Source: Bacteroidota bacterium (GTDB lineage Bacteria; Bacteroidota; Bacteroidia; Chitinophagales; Chitinophagaceae). From it: DNA of 8,901 bases. The notes beneath the pieces are model-generated. The model had not been told where the DNA came from. It searched no databases and saw only the letters and a program-made list of their open reading frames with translations. The stretch spans positions 1 through 8,901 of the forward strand of contig JAEYVW010000375.1 of the NCBI GenBank assembly GCA_023429365.1, in the 5' to 3' direction. The position numbers and the translations under genes were made by a program. Shown in pieces: positions 1 through 6,216 of the stretch (position 1 is its first letter; every line of letters starts with the position of its first letter).

Positions 1-344
1 CGCCCACTGGCCTTTACATGTCGTTCTTTGCCAAGGGAAGCTTTTGGGAAAGGTGTCTATTCCTTTTTATGGCGGTCACATGGTTCATCACGACGCTACA
101 TGGCCTAAATACAATTCGGAAGAAAAATATCCTGGCTCATAAAATTTGGATGATTCGTTCCTATGCCATGGCTATGACGGCGGTTACGTTCCGTATCTAT
201 CATATTATCTTCTACCTGCTGGATTGGGATCATCTCGAAAACTATGAAGTCTCACTATGGATAAGCGTGCTGGGCAATATGCTGGCAGCGGAATGGATCA
301 TCCATCGCAACAGCCGATCCTACCTTAAAACCTTTCAGGTATAA
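1..344 (+). CDS. DUF2306-family integral membrane protein, C-terminal part (5' end outside the window)
   Basis: The frame is open to the left edge; the codons before the first ATG (position 18) read PTGLY and fit the family, so 18 is not the true start and the gene is truncated by the window. The visible part has three hydrophobic segments at about residues 10-30, 48-68 and 78-95, counted from the Met at 18. Between the first two lies the family-like signature HKIWMIRSYAMAMTAVTFR, resembling the conserved H-x-x-W-M-I-R-S-Y block of DUF2306 (PF10067). The protein should sit in the inner membrane. Its biochemical role is unknown; the conserved His and Arg residues next to membrane helices are compatible with cofactor or ion handling, but nothing here proves that. 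A small membrane-anchored gene follows after 25 bp on the same strand, probably co-transcribed. Family assignment is by remembered motif, not by search. Confidence 0.75.
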   Translation, partial: PTGLYMSFFAKGSFWERCLFLFMAVTWFITTLHGLNTIRKKNILAHKIWMIRSYAMAMTAVTFRIYHIIFYLLDWDHLENYEVSLWISVLGNMLAAEWIIHRNSRSYLKTFQV

Positions 345-369
345 CGCGAAACCTTTAAACTTCAACAAT

Positions 370-729
370 ATGAAATCAATCCTCTATGTAGGCGGCGCAT
401 TAATGATTGCCGCCGGGATCTATGGCTTTGCCGATTTTAAGAAAACAAATGCCAGCCCAGAATTTAAATCCCTGTACCAGGAAAAAGAGGTTTTTACTCC
501 AGGAGCCCCTGGCGAAACCCACCTGGAACCCACAAGGGACGTGATCATTGAGCCTGCCAGGGAAATGAGCAGCCCGGAAAAAACAGAATCAAAACAGGCC
601 GGGACAAAAAAATCAAATTCCGCCAAAAAATCGGAGAAAGAACTAGATCCCGAGTTATTCAGCCGCGCCCCGCTCCGGGAAATCCCTAAAGCGGCAAAGA
701 AACCAATGGCGAAATCCAAGGGGGAGTAA
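370..729 (+). CDS. Small single-pass membrane protein, Lys/Glu/Pro-rich, unknown function
   Basis: The 119-residue product starts at an ATG preceded by an A-rich leader without a Shine-Dalgarno sequence. Residues 4-20 form one hydrophobic, Gly/Ala-rich segment that is either an uncleaved anchor or a signal peptide; there is no Cys, so it is not a lipoprotein. The rest is hydrophilic and low in complexity. Residues 65-95 are dominated by Lys, Ser and Glu, and residues 100-119 are Lys/Pro/Ala-rich, suggesting a disordered tail. I recognise no domain. The gene lies 25 bp after the DUF2306 gene and is likely in the same transcript. It runs convergently towards gldD. The opposite-strand open frame over it (420-737) looks like a shadow because this strand has the signal-anchor pattern and a natural operon position. 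Existence is likely; function is unknown. Confidence 0.6.
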   Translation: MKSILYVGGALMIAAGIYGFADFKKTNASPEFKSLYQEKEVFTPGAPGETHLEPTRDVIIEPAREMSSPEKTESKQAGTKKSNSAKKSEKELDPELFSRAPLREIPKAAKKPMAKSKGE

Positions 730-739
730 ACCATCAAAT

Positions 740-815
740 TGAGCCTGGATATATACAGTGATTTGAGATGATTGATAGATGGACAGCAAAAATATCACTT
801 ATCATACCAGGCTCA
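740..815. repeat. Imperfect long inverted repeat in the convergent gap between position 729 and gldD
   Basis: The left arm at 740-748 (TGAGCCTGG) is perfectly complementary to 807-815 (CCAGGCTCA). A second pairing block, AGTGAT at 757-762 with ATCACT at 794-799, continues the stem after a mismatched A/T-rich stretch (749-756 against 800-806). The apical loop is about 31 nt (763-793). The gap separates convergent genes, so a bidirectional transcription-termination or mRNA 3'-end-stabilising hairpin is the simplest reading. There is no clear U-tract directly after either arm. A degenerate mobile or REP-like palindrome is the alternative. The rest of the 155-bp gap shows nothing recognisable. 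Confidence 0.45.
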
Positions 816-884
816 TTAATTTAGGTCTTCGTTATCGCTAAAGAAAAAATAATCCAGGTTTACCCAACCCAATGCAAATGTCAC

Positions 885-1487
885 CTACCGGTTTCTCCAC
901 TTCAAAGTATTGATCAGGTGCAGCACGTCTTTTTTCAGAAAATCGTTGACGGTGCTTAGCGAGTCTTCGTTGGGCGACGTATTAAAATACAAAGCGCCAC
1001 GTAGAAAATGATTGACCGAGTCGGTTAAAAAAAACTGGTTGGCAGTTGCAGTATTTCCACTCAAAGAGAAATAAATGCCTTCCACATTGTTTGGTGTTTT
1101 CATCAAACTATCGCTTATGCCTGTTGAGATTTCGGTGTGCTGCTTATAAGCCATTTTGAAGCCATCATTCACCAGGGAATCGAAATTATTTTTCCTTACT
1201 TCCTTATAGCTGATATAGATCCTTCCGCCAAAGCGTGGAAAATCTATATTGATCCACCAGTCATTCTCGGGACGGGTATCAAAAAACGTGGTATCCTTTA
1301 TGACCGTTGAATAAACGGGATACTCGAAGGTATAGGGATAACCAGGTTCATCAAACAACTGGTATTTCTTTTCGGGAAACTCAATATGGAAATAACCCTT
1401 CTTTTTGTAAGTGTACGGGCTATTGCAACTAAATAGAAAACCGGCGAATGCCAGGAGGACCAGCAGGGCGATCAGGCGTTTATTCAT
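885..1487 (-). CDS. gldD: Gliding motility lipoprotein GldD
   Basis: The 200-residue product begins with a lipoprotein signal peptide (MNKRLIALLVLLAFAGFLFS) followed by Cys21, giving an LFSC lipobox. The mature protein has the aromatic, charged GldD-like start (YTYKKKGYFHIEFPEKKYQ) and a later ENDWWINIDFPRFGGRIYIS stretch that I associate with the family. GldD is required for gliding motility in Flavobacterium johnsoniae; its exact mechanism is unresolved, and orthologues are kept in many non-gliding Bacteroidota. The gene lies 11 bp downstream of gldE on the same strand, the usual arrangement, and is probably translated from an ssb-gldE-gldD or gldE-gldD transcript. The ATG is the first start before the signal peptide; no Shine-Dalgarno sequence is visible. 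Length is ordinary for the family. Confidence 0.92.
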   Translation of the reverse strand: MNKRLIALLVLLAFAGFLFSCNSPYTYKKKGYFHIEFPEKKYQLFDEPGYPYTFEYPVYSTVIKDTTFFDTRPENDWWINIDFPRFGGRIYISYKEVRKNNFDSLVNDGFKMAYKQHTEISTGISDSLMKTPNNVEGIYFSLSGNTATANQFFLTDSVNHFLRGALYFNTSPNEDSLSTVNDFLKKDVLHLINTLKWRNR

Positions 1488-1498
1488 CAGGATATCCG

Positions 1499-2866
1499 TT
1501 AAATAGATTTTTTATTGACTGTAACTTTTACAAGCCTGAGCCGGTTATTGCCCGATTCAAGCACTGTAAATTCGAAGTCACCAACTGTGATCACATCATT
1601 TACTTTGGGAAACTCACCAGCCCGCTCCAACACAAGTCCACCCACCGATTCACTTTCACCCCTTACTTTATCAAATGTGTCCATCGGCAACCGCATCATC
1701 TTACACATATCATGGATCATCGTCTTGCCTTCGAAGATAAAGTTGTAATCATCAATTTTTCTATTCTGACTTTCCTCAACATCAAACTCATCGCGGATAT
1801 CACCGATCACTTCTTCCATAATATCTTCCATCGTAACAATACCGCTGGTGCCACCAAACTCATCAACCACCACGGCAAAATGTACCCGACGCGCCTGGAA
1901 ATCTCTTAACAGGTCCGAAATCAGTTTAGATTCGGGTACAAAATATGGCTGCCGCATCAATGAGTGCCATTCAAAATCATCAGCTTCCTGCAAAAATGGG
2001 ATGAGGTCCTTTGTATTGATGATCCCGGCTACTTCGTCAAGATTACCCTTATAAACCGGTAGTCGGGAATAATGCAGCGTTTCGACCTTGCGGATCATTT
2101 CGCCAAAAGACATATTGTAACTGATCCCATTAACTTCCAGCCGGCTTTTCATGATCTGCTTCACCGATATCGTTCCGAATTTCACAATACCCTTCATGAT
2201 ATTCTTCTCTTCCAGTGACGCCTCATCATCAGTCTTGATATCGATGGCCTCATCCAGTTCCTGTATACTCAGCGCTTCCGATTTATTGGCACCTACCCTG
2301 CCACCAATACCATCGGCCAGCGACACAACCCATTTGCTTATTCTCCGGAAAACAAAATGCACGGTCTCGACCACTACTGCTGAACCATAGGCAAACCGAA
2401 GATTATTTTGAGTAGCCCAGATCTTGGGTAAGATCTGGCCAACAAAGATTAAAATAAAGCCAATGATACCCACCCTCACCAGCAGCTCGATCAGGTAACT
2501 CCAAAAGTTGCTGCCAAAGGCACGGAGTGCGCCGTAAGGCATAAACTGGTTGATCAGGAAACCGGTGAGCACGATGATGCAGATATTAAAAAATGTGCTG
2601 GCAATCAGTAGTGAGGCGAAAACTTCCTTTGGCTCGTCGAGGAAATTGATGATCCGGCGGGCCGCGGGGTGCTGCTTGGTCTTGAGTACATTGATATCCT
2701 TTTCATTTAGCGAGAAGATAGCCACTTCCGCGCCAGATATAGTGAATGAAAGAACAAGCAGGGCCGCCAGCAGGACAACAAGTAGCGTAATACCCTGGGG
2801 ATCGGCAGAGAGAAAGATGTAAGAAAGCTTACTGAAACCAAAACCGATTATCGAGTGACTATCCAA
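1499..2866 (-). CDS. gldE: GldE, CNNM/CorC-family membrane protein with paired CBS domains (TTG start)
   Basis: The 455-residue protein has the full CNNM/CorC layout. A DUF21-type transmembrane region comes first, with helices at about 24-46, 84-108 and 121-146 and the SGAEVAIFSL motif at 44-53. A pair of CBS domains follows at about 235-355, containing the hallmark FAVVVDEFGGTSGIVTMEDI (330-349). A CorC_HlyC C-terminal domain spans about 370-450. Relatives include CorC and CNNM proteins linked to Mg2+ handling; GldE itself is a gliding-motility protein partnered with GldD, and whether it transports anything is not established. The start is unusual: codon 1 is TTG, an in-frame TAA lies 15 bases further upstream, and the next Met is residue 109, inside the membrane domain. 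TTG at 2866 is therefore the best start. The gene sits between ssb (97 bp upstream) and gldD (11 bp downstream). Confidence 0.93.
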   Translation of the reverse strand: MDSHSIIGFGFSKLSYIFLSADPQGITLLVVLLAALLVLSFTISGAEVAIFSLNEKDINVLKTKQHPAARRIINFLDEPKEVFASLLIASTFFNICIIVLTGFLINQFMPYGALRAFGSNFWSYLIELLVRVGIIGFILIFVGQILPKIWATQNNLRFAYGSAVVVETVHFVFRRISKWVVSLADGIGGRVGANKSEALSIQELDEAIDIKTDDEASLEEKNIMKGIVKFGTISVKQIMKSRLEVNGISYNMSFGEMIRKVETLHYSRLPVYKGNLDEVAGIINTKDLIPFLQEADDFEWHSLMRQPYFVPESKLISDLLRDFQARRVHFAVVVDEFGGTSGIVTMEDIMEEVIGDIRDEFDVEESQNRKIDDYNFIFEGKTMIHDMCKMMRLPMDTFDKVRGESESVGGLVLERAGEFPKVNDVITVGDFEFTVLESGNNRLRLVKVTVNKKSI

Positions 2867-2901
2867 ATCAAGGATTTTTTTTTAAATCGTTTAATTAGAA
2901 A

Positions 2902-2922
2902 GGCAGGTCAAAACGGCCTGCC
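2902..2922 (-). terminator. Stem-loop between ssb and gldE (possible weak terminator or processing site)
   Basis: GGCAGG at 2902-2907 pairs with CCTGCC at 2917-2922. One G-T wobble and one more C-G pair extend the stem to 8 bp around a 5-nt loop. Read on the minus strand, the direction of ssb and gldE, it is followed by TTTCTAATT, a poor but U-biased tail. It could partly terminate after ssb and so lower gldE-gldD expression, or protect the 3' end of ssb mRNA. Strength cannot be judged from sequence alone. Confidence 0.4.
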
Positions 2923-2963
2923 GGTTAATGTGAAGCGAAGTTATTATTTTAATGAATCAAGCC

Positions 2964-3395
2964 CTAAAAGGGAATATTCTCCGGCGGATCTCCCAGGGGC
3001 GGCTGGCTTTCACCGCTTCCCAGGTTTTCAATCCCGCCTTCAGCGGGGTGACCGCCGCCATCGGCCCGTTTATCTAGCATGATGAGGTTGTCACCAACTA
3101 CTTCGGTCGCAAACTTGCGGTTCCCGTCTTTGTCTTCCCAGCTCCTTGTTCTGAGCCTGCCTTCGATATATACCAGGCTGCTTTTGTGTAAATACTTTTG
3201 AGCCAGTTCAGCAAGCCCCCGCCACAGCACCACGGTATGCCATTCAGTTTGCGATACCAGCTTTCCGGTTCTGTCTTTGAAAGTTTCTGTAGTAGCCAGT
3301 GGAAATTTAGCAACTCCAATATTGCCCTCGAGAAACTGGACATCAGGGTCTTTACCCAGGTTGCCGATTAGCATTACTCTGTTTACGCCTCTCAT
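2964..3395 (-). CDS. ssb: Single-stranded DNA-binding protein
   Basis: The 143-residue protein has the SSB OB fold over residues 1-110. Recognisable blocks are VNRVMLIGNLGKDPDVQ (4-20), the EWHTVVLW strand (51-58) and VYIEGRLRTRSWEDKDGNRK (75-94). Trp52 and Trp86 fall where E. coli SSB has base-stacking tryptophans. It coats single-stranded DNA during replication, recombination and repair. The linker (111-135) is short and Gly-rich. The C-terminal tip ends in ENIPF, keeping the terminal Pro-Phe but with far fewer acidic residues than the usual DDDxPF tip that recruits partner proteins. ssb is usually next to mutY in Bacteroidota; here mutY lies about 2.8 kb away beyond three opposite-strand genes. 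The start is the ATG just before the conserved RGVNRV. Confidence 0.95.
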   Translation of the reverse strand: MRGVNRVMLIGNLGKDPDVQFLEGNIGVAKFPLATTETFKDRTGKLVSQTEWHTVVLWRGLAELAQKYLHKSSLVYIEGRLRTRSWEDKDGNRKFATEVVGDNLIMLDKRADGGGHPAEGGIENLGSGESQPPLGDPPENIPF

Positions 3396-3698
3396 AGCTT
3401 TTCTTTTTTCTAATTTATTGTTCGCTCCAGGCCGTTGCTTTTTAAAGTTAATTTTTTTTGATGGAATGAAAAATTTTTAAACATCCATGGGCAGGTGACA
3501 ACTACCGGCTTATGAACTCTTTGGATGGAAGCAAAGCTTCGGAAATCCACAGGGGTTTATACAGTTCCCGGCGTCTCCTTCTACCTGTTTAACAGCAATT
3601 CATACCCCTTTAACTGCATTTAAAGCAATATTTAACCATGGGTTAACGGGTTGATTTGTACTTTAGTCCTGTCAATTATTAAACCAAACACAGGTGCT
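3396..3698. other. Divergent intergenic region between ssb and the lipoprotein block
   Basis: This 303-bp region separates divergent transcription units and must hold the promoters for both. On the ssb side it is very A/T-rich, with long T and A runs at 3400-3480. The middle (3481-3600) is more GC-balanced and holds a short perfect inverted repeat, GAAGC-AAA-GCTTC at 3528-3540. The only reading frame there, an ATG at 3512 ending at 3592 (26 codons), has no coding features. The right end holds the TTAACC/GGTTAA palindrome and a -7-like box, listed separately. I see no RNA gene. Confidence 0.5.
3632..3666 (+). promoter_or_regulatory. Palindrome and possible -7 box upstream of the lipoprotein block
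   Basis: TTAACC (3632-3637) and GGTTAA (3641-3646) form a perfect 6-bp inverted repeat around ATG, as an operator for a dimeric regulator might. Thirteen bases downstream, TACTTTAG (3659-3666) matches five of the six fixed positions of the Bacteroidota -7 consensus TAnnTTTG. It would place the transcript start about 25 bases before the ATG at 3699. No good -33 TTTG lies at the right distance, and the palindrome sits about where that box would be, so a regulated promoter is conceivable but unproven. Confidence 0.3.
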
Positions 3699-4088
3699 AT
3701 GAAAAAAGTTCTACTTTCTTTTTTTGCTACCGTAATTATATCGCTTGGCTGTCTGTCCAGCTTTTCACAAACTGGTTTAGCTCCCGATCAAAACCCGAAT
3801 TACGAAGCCAGTCTGGCAAAGTATATGAATATGGCCGACTCGCTCAACCGGTGGCATAGTTCTACCCAACATGATATGTATAAAGCGATCGACTGGCTGG
3901 CCGACCGCAAAGAAGCCCGGGCAGATCGCCGCGAGTTTCGCAGGCAATTGAGACTGGAAAGAGCACGCTGGTACAACTCCGGGTTTTATTATAATGATTA
4001 CCGGGGTTACCACAACCGCTATCGGTATCATCCTTTTCGCGGGCATTACTACTCACCTTTTAATCGCTTCGATTATTGGTGGCGTTAA
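3699..4088 (+). CDS. Small secreted protein with Arg-rich middle and aromatic (Tyr/Phe/Trp) C-terminal tail, unknown function
   Basis: The frame is open from 3651, but the ATG at 3699 begins a clear Sec signal peptide (residues 1-24, MKKVLLSFFATVIISLG then a polar ...SFSQ cleavage region), so 3699 is the likely start and the product has 129 residues. A Cys at 18 lacks a good lipobox, so cleavage after Gln24 is preferred to lipidation. Residues 35-66 look helical. Residues 70-90 are strongly Arg/Glu-rich, suggesting an amphipathic or coiled helix. In the last 39 residues 17 are aromatic, mixed with Arg, His, Asn and Gly, ending in YWWR. I recognise no family. The gene is first of three exported-protein genes, 49 bp before the LpoB-like gene, and so may act with them in the periplasm or outer membrane. 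Function is unknown. Confidence 0.7.
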   Translation: MKKVLLSFFATVIISLGCLSSFSQTGLAPDQNPNYEASLAKYMNMADSLNRWHSSTQHDMYKAIDWLADRKEARADRREFRRQLRLERARWYNSGFYYNDYRGYHNRYRYHPFRGHYYSPFNRFDYWWR

Positions 4089-4137
4089 CCGAACATTCCA
4101 ACATTATTACTGCTAAAAAATTTTAAATACAATTTAA

Positions 4138-4725
4138 ATGAAACGAATTATATCCTTTGCATTTGCGCTTAGTACCATTATCCTGTTCTCAAACTGCTCT
4201 CATAAAGTGACCCGCATCGACCCTGCAGAGCAGGTAGATATCAGTGGCCGTTGGAATAATACCGACTCCCGGCTGGTAGCTGAAGACATGACAAAAACTA
4301 TTTTAAGCGCCAACTGGATCACCGATCATATGGCGTCCAAAAATGGGCAGCGCCCCGTTGTGATCGTTGGATTTGTTGCCAATAAGAGCCATGAGCATAT
4401 CGAAGCGGAAACATTTGTAAAAGATGTGGAGAATTCTTTTATAAGTACGCAAAAAGTAAGATTGGTTCAGGGTGGCAAAAAACGCGAAGAGCTCAGAGCT
4501 GAAAAAGCCGACCAGCAATCGAATGCCAGTGTCAGCAGTATGAAAAAATTTGGCCTCGAACAGGGCGCAGACTATATCCTGCAGGGTTCTATCAATTCCA
4601 TTGTCGACTCCCATAAAAGAAAGAAAGTAGTTTACTACCAAACCAACCTCGAACTGACCAATATTGAAACAAATGAAGTGGTCTGGATAGGTGAAAAGAA
4701 AATTGCCAAATACGTCAAGAACTAA
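4138..4725 (+). CDS. LpoB-family (PF13036) penicillin-binding-protein activator-like lipoprotein
   Basis: The 195-residue protein has a lipoprotein signal peptide ending in FSNC (Cys20). The mature start VTRIDPAEQVDISGRWNNTD (24-43) followed by a predicted helix (LVAEDMTKTIL) and the PVVIVGFVANKS strand (73-84) resemble bacterial LpoB-family proteins. So do the later GADYILQGSI (143-152) and LTNIETNEVVWIGEKKI (173-189) stretches. In E. coli, LpoB is an outer-membrane lipoprotein that activates the peptidoglycan synthase PBP1b. In Bacteroidota the family is widespread, but PBP activation has not been shown by anything here, so no symbol is given. It lies between the aromatic secreted protein (49 bp upstream) and the COG3014 lipoprotein (25 bp downstream), consistent with one transcript. 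The ATG follows an A/T-rich leader without a Shine-Dalgarno sequence. Confidence 0.8.
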   Translation: MKRIISFAFALSTIILFSNCSHKVTRIDPAEQVDISGRWNNTDSRLVAEDMTKTILSANWITDHMASKNGQRPVVIVGFVANKSHEHIEAETFVKDVENSFISTQKVRLVQGGKKREELRAEKADQQSNASVSSMKKFGLEQGADYILQGSINSIVDSHKRKKVVYYQTNLELTNIETNEVVWIGEKKIAKYVKN

Positions 4726-4750
4726 TTGAAACAGGATTGGCCACAACATC

Positions 4751-6208
4751 ATGTCAGTTTCCCGGTCACATATTACGCGGGTGTACGCTTCGCTATGGTT
4801 ATTGCTTACACTGTTTTCATGTGCGAGCTACAACAACCAGGCTGCCGAGTATTACCATAACCTGAAGGAAGGGAACTACAAGAAAGCAGCAGATGCACTC
4901 GACAATACCCGGCTTTTAAAAAAGAACAGAAACCATTTACTCTACCTGCTTGAAAAAGGCAAGGTTTCTCATCTCTTACAGGAGTGGGAGAAAAGTAACC
5001 AATACTTCAACGAGGCGGACCACCTGATGGAAGATGCGCGTACGACCGCAAAAGATATAGCGATGGGCACGCTCATCAACCCGATGATGCAGCAGTACAA
5101 AGGCGAGGATTTTGAGAAATATCTCGTTCATTACTACAAAGCACTTAATTACCTGCAATTGGGACTCACCGAAGAGGCGATGGTCGAAGCCCGAAGGATT
5201 ACGCTGCGTGCCCAGGCCCAGGAGGACAAACTGGGCAATAAGAACAAATATAGTGAGGACGCTTTTTCACTGATGCTGCAGGGGCTGATCTATGAACAGG
5301 GGAATGATATCAACAACGCTTTTATCGCATACCGGAATGCCGCCAATGTGTATATCGAAAATAAAGGCAGCTATTATGGCGTGAAAATGCCAGAGCAATT
5401 AAAACAAGATTTATTGCGCACAGCTTATGCCAATGGATTCATGGACGAGCTGGGCCGCTATGAAAAAATACTGGAAACCCAGCTTGAAAACCAGCCACAG
5501 CCGGAAGGTGGTGAACTGGTCTTATTCTGGGAAAACGGATCAGCTCCTGTTAAACAGCAACAGGATCTTTTCTTTACACTATTCAAAGATGCGGGGGGCA
5601 ATTTTATGTTTGCCGATGCCGCCGGCCTTTATAATGTACCCTTTGATTTTAGCAGCGGTTACAATCGAAATGATCTCAAACTGGAAAACCTGCGCAGCTT
5701 CAGGGTTGCATTGCCGAAATACGAAGCTCAGCCCCTGCGATATACCGGTGCAAGTGTACAGTTGGACGATCAGTCTTTTAAACTCGAAGCTGCGGAGAAC
5801 GTAAACAACCTGGCCTTTGCGACACTGAAAGAAAGAATGCTCAAAGAATTATCGACGACATTAACCCGGCTTGCCATAAAGAAACTTGCAGAAGCCGCCC
5901 TCAGGCCTTCAGAAGAGAAAAAGGACGACAAGAATAAAAGCGAAGAACAAAAGAAAAAAGAAAAAAAGGAAAGAAACCAGCGTGAGGCACTGGCAATGGG
6001 TCTGCAGATACTAAACTTCGCGACAGAAAAAGCCGATACACGCAACTGGCAAAGTCTGCCGCATACTATTTATTATACAAGAATTCCACTCAGAAAAGGC
6101 AGCAATACGATCAACCTTCAATTGACCGGTAATGGGTCATCCTCAGTGCAGCTGCAAGTGGAGGGGAAAGGAGGGTTGCAGTTTCGGAGCATCAGTACGA
6201 TCAATTAA
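4751..6208 (+). CDS. COG3014-type large lipoprotein with TPR-like helical N-terminal half
   Basis: The 485-residue product has a lipoprotein signal with an LFSC lipobox (Cys24). Residues 30-240 are helical and TPR-like. They include the AMGTLINP motif (104-111) followed by GEDFEKYLVHYYKALNYLQL (118-137) and EEAMVEARRI (141-150), which I associate with COG3014. Residues 250-350 are predicted mostly beta. The C-terminal part contains EKADTRNWQSLPHTIYYTRI (426-445) and ends in a beta-rich segment. Between them, residues 387-412 form a Lys/Glu/Asp-only-like insert, probably a flexible or charged-helix linker. COG3014 genes are often neighbours of LpoB-family genes, as here (25 bp downstream), suggesting a shared envelope complex, but the molecular function of the family is unknown. 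The stop lies 8 bp from the mutY stop on the other strand. Confidence 0.8.
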   Translation: MSVSRSHITRVYASLWLLLTLFSCASYNNQAAEYYHNLKEGNYKKAADALDNTRLLKKNRNHLLYLLEKGKVSHLLQEWEKSNQYFNEADHLMEDARTTAKDIAMGTLINPMMQQYKGEDFEKYLVHYYKALNYLQLGLTEEAMVEARRITLRAQAQEDKLGNKNKYSEDAFSLMLQGLIYEQGNDINNAFIAYRNAANVYIENKGSYYGVKMPEQLKQDLLRTAYANGFMDELGRYEKILETQLENQPQPEGGELVLFWENGSAPVKQQQDLFFTLFKDAGGNFMFADAAGLYNVPFDFSSGYNRNDLKLENLRSFRVALPKYEAQPLRYTGASVQLDDQSFKLEAAENVNNLAFATLKERMLKELSTTLTRLAIKKLAEAALRPSEEKKDDKNKSEEQKKKEKKERNQREALAMGLQILNFATEKADTRNWQSLPHTIYYTRIPLRKGSNTINLQLTGNGSSSVQLQVEGKGGLQFRSISTIN

Positions 6209-6216
6209 GAACGGGA

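Noticed and set aside
420..737. Open frame on the minus strand over the small membrane protein gene
   Set aside because: It lies entirely antisense to 370-729, which has a signal-anchor pattern and a natural operon position; the minus-strand product has no recognisable features.
1448..1909. 153-codon plus-strand frame over the 3' end of gldE and the start of gldD
   Set aside because: Shadow of well-identified minus-strand genes; His/Phe-rich translation without domain or signal.
885..3395. Possibility that gldD and gldE indicate a complete gliding or type IX secretion locus
   Set aside because: Only these two gld genes are present. No gldK, gldL, gldM, gldN, spr or por genes lie in the window, and gldD/gldE occur in non-gliding species.
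3541..3575. ATCCACA and TTATACAG resembling DnaA boxes
   Set aside because: Only two imperfect matches, no cluster and no replication gene other than ssb nearby, so an origin is not supported.
3512..3592. 26-codon frame in the ssb / lipoprotein-block gap
   Set aside because: No signal, composition or neighbour evidence; frames of this length arise by chance.
4303..4752. 149-codon minus-strand frame over the LpoB-like gene
   Set aside because: Antisense to a gene with a clear lipobox and family motifs; no support for translation.
5427..5804. 125-codon plus-strand frame inside the COG3014 gene
   Set aside because: Out of frame within a long gene that continues through it with family motifs on both sides; no sign of a frameshift.
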